Below are positions 1 through 8,135 of a DNA stretch of 21,814 nt, piece after piece. This DNA is from Pseudomonadota bacterium (GTDB lineage Bacteria > Pseudomonadota > Alphaproteobacteria > Rhizobiales > Rhizobiaceae), in assembly GCA_023444445.1 (NCBI GenBank), contig JAEXMK010000048.1:1-21814 (forward strand), in the 5' to 3' direction. The notes beneath the pieces were generated by a model. It worked only from the letters and a program-made list of their open reading frames with translations, made no database searches and was not told where the DNA came from. The position numbers were made by a program, and so were the translations under genes. Each line of letters starts with the position of its first letter. Within the stretch, counting starts at the first letter, position 1.

Positions 1-2137
1 GCTGCGCGTTGAACGGTTCTTCGCCTTTACGCACCTCGATGCGCCTCGACGTTCCGTCCGCAAGTATCTCGTAGCTCTGCTGGTTGTCAATGAGATTGCC
101 CAGCATAATCTGTGAAAGAACCTGCTCATGCACGGTGGGGTTGGTGAGCGGAACCAGCGTTTCCACGCGCCGGTCGAGGTTGCGCGGCATCATGTCGGCA
201 GAGCCGATATAGACCAGCGCCTTGTCCGACGGCAGGCCGAAACCATTGCCGAAGCAGAAGATCCGGCTGTGTTCGAGGAAGCGGCCGACGATGGATTTGA
301 CGCGGATATTGTCGGAGAGGCCGGGCACCTGCGGACGCAGGCAGCAGATGCCGCGGACGACCAGATCAATCTCCACGCCTGCCGCACTCGCGCGGTAAAG
401 CGTATCGATAATCTCGGGGTCGACCAGCGAATTCATCTTCATCCAGATCGCCGCCGGCGCACCGCGCTTGGCGTGTTCGATCTCTTCATTGATGTGCTTC
501 ACGATGCGGGCGCGCAGCGTATAGGGCGAAATGGCGAGCTTCATGCCCTCTTCCGGTTCGCCGTAACCCGTGATGAAATTGAAGACATTCGCCATGTCAT
601 GGGCGATCTTCGGGTTGCAGGTGAAGAAGGAAAGGTCGGTGTAGATTTTCGCCGTGATCGGGTGATAGTTGCCGGTCCCGAGATGGCAATAGGTTCTGAG
701 CTTGCCGTCCTCGCGGCGCACCACCATCGACATCTTGGCATGGGTCTTGAGTTCGATGAAGCCGAACACAACCTGCACGCCGGCGCGCTCCAGATCGCGT
801 GCCCAGCGAATGTTCGCCTCTTCGTCGAAACGTGCCTTCAATTCGACCAGCGCGGTCACCGATTTACCGGCTTCCGCTGCATCGATCAGAGCACGAACGA
901 TCGGGCTGTCATTGGAGGTACGGTAAAGCGTCTGCTTGATGGCAAGCACTTCGGGATCGCGCGCCGCCTGCAACAGGAACTGCACAACCACGTCAAAGCT
1001 TTCATAGGGATGGTGAACCACCATGTCCTTTTCGCGGATGGCGGCGAGGCAATCGCCGGCATGTTCGCGCACGCGCTCGGGGAAACGGGCGTTGTAGGGC
1101 TCGAATTTCAGGTCGTCGCGCGGTGCGCGGACGATTTCCGAAATAGTATTGAGCGCGAGCAGACCGGGCAGAACGGCGACGCGATTGTCCGGCACGCCAA
1201 GCTCATGCACCACGAACTGGCGCAGCGACGGCGGCATCTCGCTGTCGGTCTCGATACGGATAACAGAACCGCGGCGGCGGCGCTTCAGCGCGCTTTCGAA
1301 AAAGCGGACCAGATCTTCCGCCTCTTCCTCCACCTCGATATCGCTGTCCCTGATGATGCGGAACGTGCCGAAGCCCCGGACGGTGTAACCCGGATAAAGC
1401 CGGTGGATGAAAAGGCCCACCACATCTTCCAGCGTGATATAGCGGATGGCGTTCTTGTCATCAGGCAGGCGCACGAAACGGTCCAGCGCCGGCGGCAGGC
1501 GCAGCAGCGCGGTCATCGGCTCGCGGCCGTTGACGCTGTCGAGCTGCAGACCCATCGAAAAACCGAGGTTCGGAATGAAGGGGAAAGGGTGCGCGGGGTC
1601 GATGGAGAGCGGCGTCAGCACCGGGAACATGCGTTCCTCGAACTCCGTTTCCAGCCAGGTGCGGTCCGCGTCCGAAAGCGCTGCGGGGCGCACGATGAAG
1701 ATTTCTTCCTTGGCGAGATATTGCTGCAAAACGGCGAGCGAGGCCTGCTGCTCCATCTGCAGATTGTCGATTTCCTTCAGAATATCTTCGAGCTGCTCGG
1801 CCGGAGTCTTGCCGTCAGGCGTCTTGACGGTGATCTTCTGGCGCACCTGGCCCTCGAGGCCGGCGACGCGGACCATGAAGAATTCATCGAGGTTGGCGGC
1901 CGAAATGGACAGGAAACGCAGCCGCTCCAAAAGCGGGTGATCCGTGTTCAGCGTTTCCTCGAGAACGCGACGGTTGAACTGAAGCCAGGAGAATTCGCGG
2001 TTGATGAAACGCGCCGGGCTGTCCCAGAGGCTCTCGCCCTCGGTGACCGGCTGAACCTTGTTGAAGTCTTCCTGCGCGATAGCATCCATTCCCTGTTCCA
2101 TCCCCTGACCTATTTCCGTCCCGTGATCCTGCTGCAT
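1..2137 (-). CDS. ppk: Polyphosphate kinase 1 (3' end outside window)
   Basis: Makes inorganic polyphosphate reversibly from the gamma-phosphate of ATP. Reading the minus strand from about 2137 to the left edge gives an uninterrupted PPK1-like protein of about 712 residues so far; the C-terminus lies outside the window. Recognisable blocks include the N-terminal segment [18 protein letters not shown], the catalytic-domain stretch [27 protein letters not shown] (likely carrying the phospho-accepting His of the family) and [17 protein letters not shown]. Three in-frame ATGs exist near the start (2137, 2101, 2089). I chose 2137 because an AAGGA-type site lies about 10 nt upstream of it; the conserved part begins only after 2089, so the start is uncertain. 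It lies 53 nt downstream of hdaA and is probably co-transcribed with it. A 681-residue ORF on the opposite strand is a shadow of this gene. Confidence 0.95.
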   Translation of the reverse strand, partial: MQQDHGTEIGQGMEQGMDAIAQEDFNKVQPVTEGESLWDSPARFINREFSWLQFNRRVLEETLNTDHPLLERLRFLSISAANLDEFFMVRVAGLEGQVRQKITVKTPDGKTPAEQLEDILKEIDNLQMEQQASLAVLQQYLAKEEIFIVRPAALSDADRTWLETEFEERMFPVLTPLSIDPAHPFPFIPNLGFSMGLQLDSVNGREPMTALLRLPPALDRFVRLPDDKNAIRYITLEDVVGLFIHRLYPGYTVRGFGTFRIIRDSDIEVEEEAEDLVRFFESALKRRRRGSVIRIETDSEMPPSLRQFVVHELGVPDNRVAVLPGLLALNTISEIVRAPRDDLKFEPYNARFPERVREHAGDCLAAIREKDMVVHHPYESFDVVVQFLLQAARDPEVLAIKQTLYRTSNDSPIVRALIDAAEAGKSVTALVELKARFDEEANIRWARDLERAGVQVVFGFIELKTHAKMSMVVRREDGKLRTYCHLGTGNYHPITAKIYTDLSFFTCNPKIAHDMANVFNFITGYGEPEEGMKLAISPYTLRARIVKHINEEIEHAKRGAPAAIWMKMNSLVDPEIIDTLYRASAAGVEIDLVVRGICCLRPQVPGLSDNIRVKSIVGRFLEHSRIFCFGNGFGLPSDKALVYIGSADMMPRNLDRRVETLVPLTNPTVHEQVLSQIMLGNLIDNQQSYEILADGTSRRIEVRKGEEPFNAQ

Positions 2138-2190
2138 CGCGCGATCGTCCTTCTTGCCCGTATAACAGTTTGACGACGGAACTGTGACAG

Positions 2191-2919
2191 TCAATCAACG
2201 TCCAGTCCGCTATCCGCTCTCGCGTTGTCCATCGCATTGAGGACCTCGGCGACCAGCGGACGTGTAATCCTCGTTCCCCGGGCAAGCGCCAGCCGATCGA
2301 TCCGGTCAACGATCGTCTGCGCCGTATCCAGCGAACGTTCCATTCTATTGACGATGTAACCTATGAGTTTGTCATCCATGTAAAGCTGCCGGTCGGCAAA
2401 GAGCTTCACCAGCACCTGCGCCAAAAGCCCCTCGTCCGGCTCGCCGGTTTCCACCACCGTTACGGCTTTCAGGCGCGAACGCAGGTCGGGCAAACTCACT
2501 GGCCATGCGGCGGGCCATTGCCGGCTGGTCATCAAAAGTGTCGTGCCGTGCTGGCGCACGCTGTTGATGACATGGAAGAGTTCGGTCTCGTCGAAACCGC
2601 GCCGGTCGGCATCCTCAAAAAGGACCGGTCCCGCTTCGGCGGCACGCGCGGCATCCGCGCCCGCCGCCGGGTGGATATCGCGGGCATCGCTGATATTTTT
2701 CCAGATATTGGCGAGATGGGATTTTCCCGAACCCGGCGGCCCGGCCAGCACGACGACGGGCGAGCGCCAGCTCGGCCATTCATCGATGAGGCTGACGGCA
2801 GCCGCAAGCGATTCGGAAACGAGGAGATCCTCCCGGCCGGAAGCGGACTGGTGCGAGAATGCGAGCGGCAGCTGCTCGGCCTTCGACCGGGCGTTGTCGG
2901 TTTTGATTTGGTCGGTCAT
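2191..2919 (-). CDS. hdaA: HdaA, DnaA-related regulatory inactivator of replication initiation
   Basis: Hda-family AAA+ protein. With the loaded sliding clamp it stimulates ATP hydrolysis by DnaA and so limits re-initiation (known for E. coli Hda and Caulobacter HdaA; inferred here). The 242-residue product has a clamp-binding motif QLPLAF at residues 16-21 and Walker A GPPGSGKS at 60-67. The Walker-B-like segment VLFEDAD at 99-105 has Glu-Asp where DnaA has Asp-Asp. Sensor I is TSR near 131-133, DLRSRL at 145-150 holds the expected arginine finger, and sensor II is RSLDTA near 195. It lacks the DnaA C-terminal DNA-binding domain, which separates it from DnaA. The ATG lies 2 nt beyond the TGA of the upstream permease-like gene, which suggests translational coupling; ppk follows 53 nt downstream. 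Confidence 0.92.
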   Translation of the reverse strand: MTDQIKTDNARSKAEQLPLAFSHQSASGREDLLVSESLAAAVSLIDEWPSWRSPVVVLAGPPGSGKSHLANIWKNISDARDIHPAAGADAARAAEAGPVLFEDADRRGFDETELFHVINSVRQHGTTLLMTSRQWPAAWPVSLPDLRSRLKAVTVVETGEPDEGLLAQVLVKLFADRQLYMDDKLIGYIVNRMERSLDTAQTIVDRIDRLALARGTRITRPLVAEVLNAMDNARADSGLDVD

Positions 2920-2921
2920 TG

Positions 2922-4079
2922 TCAGCTCTGAGAGTCAATCTTGCCGGCGGGCGCTTCCCTTTCTTCCACGGCGGGGTTGGCGTCCCATGGAAGATTGGCG
3001 GCGTGCCCGTGGTAAAGATCGCTTTCAAGATACCGCGACAATGCAAAGCGGACAAGCACGCCGACTGCAGCGGCAGCGGGAACGGCGACCAGAAGGCCGA
3101 CAAAACCGAAAAGCGCACCGAAGGCGAAGAGTGCGAACATCAACCAGACCGGATGCAGGCCGACGCTTTTACCGACAAGCTTCGGCTGAAAAATATTGCC
3201 TTCGATGAACTGGCCGTAAAACAACACGACGAGCGTCAGGAAGACATAGATATAGTCCGGCCAGAACTGCACGATGGCGACGCCAACCGCGAGGATGAGG
3301 CCGACCATAGAGCCGATATAGGGAACGAAGCTGATAAGGCCGGAGAAAAGGCCGATCAGCAGGCCGAAATTCAGGCCCACCAAAGACAGGCCGACGGCAT
3401 AATAGACCCCGAGAATGAGGCAGAGCGACCCCTGCCCGCGCACGAAGCCGGCAATCGTCTTGTCCATGTCGCGGGCGATCTGGCGCACGGTATGCACATA
3501 GTCACGCGGGATCCAGCTATCGACCTTGTCGATCATCCGGTCCCAGTCGAGCAGCAGGTAAAAAGCGACAACGGGTGTGACGACCAGAAGCGACACGACG
3601 TCTACAAGCGATTTGCCGGAATTCCATATCTGCGTCAGAAGCGTGCCGATGAAACCGGCCCCCTCCGTCAGCAGCTTAGAAAAATTCTCCTTTACCGAGT
3701 TGATCTGGCTGCTCACCCAATCGGGAAGAAGATTGGTATCGGCGCCGGCGATCAGCTGCTGCAACGAGGAGATATATTGCGGGATGCGTGTGATGAATTC
3801 CGAAGCCTGGGCGGCAATCAATGGAATGATGATGATCAGCGACAGCGCAAAGATCAGCACGAAGGAGACGAGAATGACGACGGTCGCCATCAACCGGCTC
3901 AAGCCCCGCCGCTCCAGCCAGTCGGCCACGGGATCGAGAAAATAGGCAAGCGCCATGCCCGCCACGAAGGGCAGCAGGATGGAGCTGAAAACCATCAGGA
4001 AAACGACAAAGACGGCAAGCACGCCGATCCAGAAAAACACCTGCCGGCGCAGGCTCGTGCCGCTCACATGGGGTTGCAT
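2922..4079 (-). CDS. AI-2E/PerM family membrane protein
   Basis: Multi-pass inner-membrane protein of the AI-2E exporter/PerM family (PF01594). Family members include TqsA, YdiK and some Na+/H+ antiporters, so the substrate cannot be read from the sequence. About 385 residues with two N-terminal helices (VFFWIGVLAVFVVFLMVF and the next stretch), a long soluble middle segment, and a C-terminal helix cluster containing the family-typical region around FVPYIGSMVGLILAV and a late GLLVAVPAAAAVGVLVR segment. The ORF opens at 4109, but I prefer ATG 4079 because AAGGA sits 7 nt upstream of it, while the 4109 ATG has no convincing site and would lie only about 6 nt after the predicted transcription start. 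First gene of the apparent operon with hdaA and ppk. Confidence 0.85.
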   Translation of the reverse strand: MQPHVSGTSLRRQVFFWIGVLAVFVVFLMVFSSILLPFVAGMALAYFLDPVADWLERRGLSRLMATVVILVSFVLIFALSLIIIIPLIAAQASEFITRIPQYISSLQQLIAGADTNLLPDWVSSQINSVKENFSKLLTEGAGFIGTLLTQIWNSGKSLVDVVSLLVVTPVVAFYLLLDWDRMIDKVDSWIPRDYVHTVRQIARDMDKTIAGFVRGQGSLCLILGVYYAVGLSLVGLNFGLLIGLFSGLISFVPYIGSMVGLILAVGVAIVQFWPDYIYVFLTLVVLFYGQFIEGNIFQPKLVGKSVGLHPVWLMFALFAFGALFGFVGLLVAVPAAAAVGVLVRFALSRYLESDLYHGHAANLPWDANPAVEEREAPAGKIDSQS

Positions 4080-4121
4080 CCGTTCATCCTTCTGTCGCCG
4101 TGCCGTCATCGCCCATCATGG

Positions 4122-4151
4122 AGATAGGATGTGCGTGGGTACATGGTCAAG
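4122..4151 (-). promoter_or_regulatory. Candidate sigma-70-type promoter of the perM-like/hdaA/ppk operon
   Basis: On the minus strand CTTGAC (4151-4146) is followed after 18 nt by CTATCT (4127-4122). This resembles the alphaproteobacterial housekeeping consensus CTTGAC-N17-CTATAT. It would start RNA near 4115, leaving about 36 nt before the preferred ATG at 4079. Recognised by eye only. The rest of the roughly 280-nt divergent gap (4080-4363) shows no clear purM promoter or riboswitch. Confidence 0.4.
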
Positions 4152-4363
4152 ACTGCGTTGGCAAAGGCTTGGATGGCGCGGAAAAAGCCCCCATTGCGGA
4201 ATACTCAGTCCTACCTTCGCCGCAAGGCGCCAAATGATGCCGGAAGCAGGCGCCGCCAAACGCCAAAGCCGTTAAAATCAGGAGCTTTTGCCACTCAAAC
4301 CCTTGCATCAGGCCCCGTCCCGTGCGAATGGCGACGCCAAAGGAACCAGCGGAGACGAGAGCC

Positions 4364-5437
4364 ATGAGCCAGTCGGGCAAGAACGGTCTTACCTATAGTG
4401 ATGCGGGTGTGGATATCGACGCCGGCAACCTGATGGTCGAGAAGATCAAACCGGCGGTGCGCTCGACGCGACGTCCCGGTGCGGATGGCGAAATCGGCGG
4501 CTTTGGCGGCCTGTTCGATCTGAAGGCCGCAGGCTTTACCGATCCGGTTCTGGTGGCCGCCAATGACGGCGTCGGCACCAAGCTGAAGATCGCTATTGAT
4601 GCTGACTATCACGACACCGTCGGCATCGACCTCGTCGCCATGTGCGTCAACGATCTCGTTGTTCAGGGCGCAGAGCCACTGTTCTTCCTCGATTATTTCG
4701 CCACCGGCAAGCTCGATCCCGACCAGGGTGCTGCCATCGTCTCCGGCATTGCCGCCGGTTGCCGCGAATCCGGCTGTGCGCTGATCGGCGGCGAAACCGC
4801 TGAAATGCCCGGCATGTACTCCGACGGCGACTACGATCTCGCCGGTTTTGCCGTGGGTGCGGCCGAACGCGGCCAGCTTCTGCCGGCCGGCGATATTGCC
4901 GAAGGCGACGTCATTCTCGGCCTCTCCTCCTCCGGCGTCCACTCCAACGGCTTTTCGCTGGTGCGCAAGATCGTATCGATCTCCGGTCTCGACTGGAGCG
5001 CTCCCGCCCCCTTCGCCGATGGCAAGAAGCTGGGCGAAGCGCTGCTGACGCCGACCCGCATCTATGTGAAGCCGCTCCTGAAGGCGATCCGCGAGACCGG
5101 TGCACTGAAGGCGCTGGCGCACATTACCGGCGGCGGTTTCCCGGAGAATATTCCGCGCGTTCTGCCCAAGCATCTCGCCGCCGAGATCGATCTTGCCGCA
5201 ATCAAGGTTCCGGCCGTCTTCTCCTGGCTTGCGAAAACCGGCGGTGTGGAAGCCAATGAAATGCTGCGCACCTTCAATTGCGGCGTCGGCATGATCGTCG
5301 TGGTTTCGGCTGAAAATGCGGAAAAGGTTACGAACGCGCTCACAGCCGAAGGCGAAACCGTCTTTCCGCTCGGCCGCATGGTCGCCCGCGAAGAAGGCGC
5401 GCATGGCACGATCTACAAGGGCACTCTCGGCCTATGA
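4364..5437 (+). CDS. purM: Phosphoribosylformylglycinamidine cyclo-ligase (AIR synthetase)
   Basis: Catalyses ATP-dependent ring closure of FGAM to aminoimidazole ribotide, the fifth step of de novo purine synthesis, in the cytoplasm. The 357-residue product shows the PurM hallmarks: GGFGGLFDL, the ATP-site motif [27 protein letters not shown], the [16 protein letters not shown] block and [13 protein letters not shown]. Start chosen at ATG 4364 (MSQSGKNGL), with GGAG about 9 nt upstream. An in-frame ATG at 4328 would add 12 residues not typical of the family and has no good ribosome site. The gene ends in ATGA shared with purN, the common purM-purN arrangement. Confidence 0.97.
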   Translation: MSQSGKNGLTYSDAGVDIDAGNLMVEKIKPAVRSTRRPGADGEIGGFGGLFDLKAAGFTDPVLVAANDGVGTKLKIAIDADYHDTVGIDLVAMCVNDLVVQGAEPLFFLDYFATGKLDPDQGAAIVSGIAAGCRESGCALIGGETAEMPGMYSDGDYDLAGFAVGAAERGQLLPAGDIAEGDVILGLSSSGVHSNGFSLVRKIVSISGLDWSAPAPFADGKKLGEALLTPTRIYVKPLLKAIRETGALKALAHITGGGFPENIPRVLPKHLAAEIDLAAIKVPAVFSWLAKTGGVEANEMLRTFNCGVGMIVVVSAENAEKVTNALTAEGETVFPLGRMVAREEGAHGTIYKGTLGL

Positions 5438-6108
5438 TGAGCGCCGCCTTGTCGTCCGGCCGCAAACGTGTCGTCGTTTTCATCTCCGGTAGCGGCTCCA
5501 ACATGGTGTCGCTGGCCAAGGCCTGTCAGGCGAAGGATTTTCCGGCTGAAATCGCCTGCGTGATCTCGGACAAGGCGTCTGCGGGCGGCCTTGAGAAGGC
5601 GCGGGATATGGGTATCCCGACGCTGGTTTTCGAACGCAAAACCTATGGCAGCAAGGCCGAACATGAAGGCGCCATTCTAGCCGCGCTTGGCGAGATCGCG
5701 CCTGATATCATCTGCCTGGCCGGTTACATGCGGCTGATCTCGGGGGATTTCATTGCTCCCTATGAAGGCCGGATCATCAATATCCACCCTTCCCTCTTGC
5801 CGCTCTTTCCCGGCCTGCACACCCATCAGCGCGCCATCGACAGCGGCATGAAGATTTCCGGCTGCACCGTACATTTCGTCACCGAAGGCATGGATGAAGG
5901 CCCGACCATCGCGCAGGGCGCGGTGCCGGTGCTTTCCGACGACACGGCCGATACGCTAGCGGCACGCATTCTGACCGTCGAGCACCAGCTTTACCCACTG
6001 ACGTTGAAGCGGCTCGCGGAAGGCAAGGTGCGGATGGAGGGTGGAAAAGCCATCTCCACGGACAAAGAAAGTAAATCAGAGTATTCCAGCCTGATTTCCG
6101 CTTTCTGA
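5434..6108 (+). CDS. purN: Phosphoribosylglycinamide formyltransferase (GART)
   Basis: Transfers a formyl group from 10-formyl-THF to GAR, the third step of purine synthesis. The 224-residue protein has FISGSGSNM near 17-24 for phosphate binding, the catalytic Asn116 and His118 in [13 protein letters not shown], and Asp154 in [11 protein letters not shown]. These correspond to Asn106/His108/Asp144 of E. coli PurN. The start ATG overlaps the purM stop (ATGA); a second ATG three bases downstream is equally possible. The last 15 or so residues ([14 protein letters not shown]) are coded by clearly AT-richer DNA than the rest, so the C-terminal tail is lineage-specific. A weak inverted repeat AAATCAG/CTGATTT (6073-6097) lies inside the gene end and may help termination. 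Confidence 0.97.
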   Translation: MMSAALSSGRKRVVVFISGSGSNMVSLAKACQAKDFPAEIACVISDKASAGGLEKARDMGIPTLVFERKTYGSKAEHEGAILAALGEIAPDIICLAGYMRLISGDFIAPYEGRIINIHPSLLPLFPGLHTHQRAIDSGMKISGCTVHFVTEGMDEGPTIAQGAVPVLSDDTADTLAARILTVEHQLYPLTLKRLAEGKVRMEGGKAISTDKESKSEYSSLISAF

Positions 6109-6240
6109 TAAAGTTATTCCTAAAGTACAAAAATAAATCAGAGGTGGTATTTCCGGGAAAATAAACCGATCATTTACCATAATCACCTTTAATGCCCGCA
6201 ACGGCCCCTATCCAGGCCCTCCGGTCATTCAGGAGCGATT

Positions 6241-7176
6241 ATGCCATTGTCGAGATTTTCCCTGCCGCTTTCGGCAATTGTACTGATAGGCGCGAGCCTG
6301 CCGCTCGCCGCCGAAGAAAGCGGCATCACAGCCTCATTGGATGCTGGCGTTCTCAATCTCCGCGCGACGGAAACCGTTCATATCGGCGGCAGAAAGCTGA
6401 GCGAGCTGGAATGGGAAACGAAAAACGCCATGGCACTGCGCGGCTCTCTCGGGCTTGAGCTTGCACCCGGCTGGCGCGTCAAGGCGGAAGGCCGCGTCGG
6501 CTTCGAAGGCGACGGCTATATGACCGACTATGACTGGTATCGACCATTTTCCCGAGACTCCTCCAAAAACAACTGGGCTAGTCGCTCCCAGCACGAAGAC
6601 ACACAACTTGATCACTATTTCTCAGGCAGCCTCGAACTCAATCGGATGTTGCTGGACGATCCGCAGCAATATTTGAGCGCCGGCGTGGGTTTTCGCTATA
6701 CGGATGTGCAATGGACTGCCAACGGCGGCAGTTTTGTTTACAGCGCTTCATCCCTAAGAGATCGACGCATCGATTTCGCCGATGGTGAAAAAGTCATTAC
6801 GTATCGCCAGCAGATACCAGTCTTCTACGGTAACCTGACGGGCGGCCAGAGGTTCGGCAACTGGTCACTGAATGCCGGCCTCGAAGGCGGCGCCATGGTC
6901 TACGGCAAGGCGACGGACGATCACTGGCTGCGCGACATGCGCTTTACCGACAAATTCGACGTCGCCGGCATGTTCGGCGTGAAGGCAGGCGTTGCCTACG
7001 ACCTCACCGAAAATGCTTCGATCTATCTCGACGGTGCGTATGACTATACCAGCCTGGGGCGTGGAGACACCCACTATAGCGGTTCTGGAGCCGGAGGCCT
7101 GTCATCGGAAAAGAATGCCGGCGGCGGTGACTTGCAGTCGATTTTCGTGGGGATGGGTGTGAAAGGCAGGTTTTGA
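6241..7176 (+). CDS. Omptin-family outer-membrane protease
   Basis: A ten-stranded beta-barrel aspartate/histidine protease of the OmpT/Pla/PgtE family (PF01278), acting at the cell surface. The 311 residues match the usual precursor length (OmpT 317). Residues 1-24 form a signal peptide with a likely cut after LPLAA or LPLA. Catalytic pairs are visible: Asp96 and Asp98 in GYMTDYDWYRP (OmpT Asp83/Asp85), and Asp226 and His228 in KATDDHWLRDMRF (OmpT Asp210/His212). The protein ends in an aromatic residue (KGRF), as expected for BAM-assembled barrels. AGGAG lies 5 nt before the ATG. It follows purN after 132 nt of AT-rich DNA that carries no clear promoter. Substrate unknown; LPS-dependent peptide or protein cleavage is inferred from the family. 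Confidence 0.88.
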   Translation: MPLSRFSLPLSAIVLIGASLPLAAEESGITASLDAGVLNLRATETVHIGGRKLSELEWETKNAMALRGSLGLELAPGWRVKAEGRVGFEGDGYMTDYDWYRPFSRDSSKNNWASRSQHEDTQLDHYFSGSLELNRMLLDDPQQYLSAGVGFRYTDVQWTANGGSFVYSASSLRDRRIDFADGEKVITYRQQIPVFYGNLTGGQRFGNWSLNAGLEGGAMVYGKATDDHWLRDMRFTDKFDVAGMFGVKAGVAYDLTENASIYLDGAYDYTSLGRGDTHYSGSGAGGLSSEKNAGGGDLQSIFVGMGVKGRF

Positions 7177-7294
7177 TTCGGCAATGCCATTCGTGGTAGT
7201 AAGCCCAGTGACCAAGCCAGTTCCCTCTCCTATTCTCGTAAAAATATAGGCGAGGCTGAGCTGCACTTTCATCATACTTGGAAAGGAGGTCGCC

Positions 7295-7426
7295 GTGCGT
7301 GTTGGGAAGACAATTGATTCCCAAGCCCGGCGAAGTCTCATCGCCAAGATAAGGAAAGAGCGGGCACAGCGAAAACAAGCAACCGCGGATCAGGTCACTA
7401 AATGGAAAAATGTAGTGCGCAAGTAA
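7295..7426 (+). CDS. Possible small basic protein, 43 residues
   Basis: Not recognised. A GTG codon at 7295 is preceded 4 nt upstream by a near-perfect Shine-Dalgarno sequence (AAAGGAGGT) and opens a 43-codon frame ending in TAA at 7424-7426. The product (MRVGKTIDSQARRSLIAKIR then KERAQRKQATADQVTKWKNVVRK) is strongly basic, with more than a dozen Lys/Arg, hydrophilic and probably helical, with no signal peptide or membrane segment. It occupies the otherwise empty 277-nt gap between the convergent omptin and Nudix genes. The strong ribosome site is the main argument that it is translated. It could equally be the degraded end of an older gene. Confidence 0.45.
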   Translation: MRVGKTIDSQARRSLIAKIRKERAQRKQATADQVTKWKNVVRK

Positions 7427-7453
7427 CCGCGTCCATTACGACGGCCTTGACCG

Positions 7454-8077
7454 TCACTTTCCGAGTCCGGCGCGATTTAACATCGCCCATTGCAGCAGAA
7501 TGATTGTCTTGGAATCGGTGATTTCACCCGATGCGATCATCGCGAAGGCTTCATCCAGCCGGTAGGTCAGAACCTCCAGATCCTCGCCTTCGTCCTCCAG
7601 TCCGCCACCGCTGCCGGCCTGCACGTCAAGATCGATGCGGGCGACGAAGAGGCTGACCTTTTCCGTCAGCGTGCCGGGGCTTGCATACATGTCGAAGAGA
7701 TACTCGACCTTTTCGACAGCATAACCGGATTCTTCCATCGCCTCGCGGCGAATGGCATCGGCGGCATCGTCGTCATCGAGAAGCCCCGCCGGCACCTCGA
7801 TCATGAAGCTCGGATCGCCGTTCACGAAAGCGGCGGGGCGGAACTGGCGTACCATCACCACGCTGTCGCGTTTCACATCATAAAGAAGAATGGCGGCGGC
7901 GCTGCCATGGTCATGCACTTCCCGCACGATGCGCATCGTCCTGCCATCCGGCATACGCTGGTCGAAAACGAGCTTCTGCATATGCACGAAGCCCTTCCAT
8001 ACCGTTTCCTTTTCCACCAGCCGGATTCTGCCGGCATCCGTATCGGCCGGAACGTCTTTCGCCTGCGTCTGTGTCAC
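7454..8077 (-). CDS. NudK-like Nudix hydrolase (GDP-mannose/ADP-ribose pyrophosphatase family)
   Basis: Likely cleaves a nucleoside-diphosphate sugar such as GDP-mannose or ADP-ribose. The 207-residue product resembles E. coli NudK along its length: REVHDHGSAAAILLYDVKRD, VMVRQFRPAAFVNG, the Nudix box starting at Gly98 (GLLDDDDAADAIRREAMEESGY), and the NudK-type tail around EDEGEDLEVL and GEITDSKTIILL. In the Nudix box the usual first Glu is Asp104, while Arg111, Glu112, Glu115 and Glu116 are kept. I chose GTG 8077, with AAGGA 8 nt upstream. Longer starts at 8158 or 8218 run into the upstream oxidoreductase gene and add poorly ordered, arginine-rich sequence. The gap to that gene is 58 nt, so co-transcription is likely. 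Confidence 0.88.
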   Translation of the reverse strand: MTQTQAKDVPADTDAGRIRLVEKETVWKGFVHMQKLVFDQRMPDGRTMRIVREVHDHGSAAAILLYDVKRDSVVMVRQFRPAAFVNGDPSFMIEVPAGLLDDDDAADAIRREAMEESGYAVEKVEYLFDMYASPGTLTEKVSLFVARIDLDVQAGSGGGLEDEGEDLEVLTYRLDEAFAMIASGEITDSKTIILLQWAMLNRAGLGK

Positions 8078-8135
8078 CGGATATGTCCTTGCCTGTCGTG
8101 GGATTGTTTCAGACTGCCCGTGTTGCGGTGCAATA

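Noticed and set aside
128..2173. 681-codon open frame on the plus strand
   Set aside because: It is antisense to ppk, whose conserved blocks are unmistakable on the minus strand. Its product is His/Arg/Asp-rich low-quality sequence with no family features, the usual shadow in high-GC DNA.
2919..4127. 402-codon plus-strand frame
   Set aside because: It is antisense to the PerM-like membrane protein. The Asp/Gln/His-rich product is what the complement of a hydrophobic gene gives.
4080..4363. Possible riboswitch or PurR-type operator before purM
   Set aside because: No purine-riboswitch-like conserved core or clear palindromic operator is seen. I can only point to the promoter on the minus strand.
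4295..5404. 369-codon minus-strand frame
   Set aside because: Antisense to purM, whose motifs are clear.
6072..6143. TAAATCAGAG occurring twice (6072-6081 and 6134-6143)
   Set aside because: Ten bases, in AT-rich DNA, not seen elsewhere; too short to call target-site duplications or a repeat element without an element between them.
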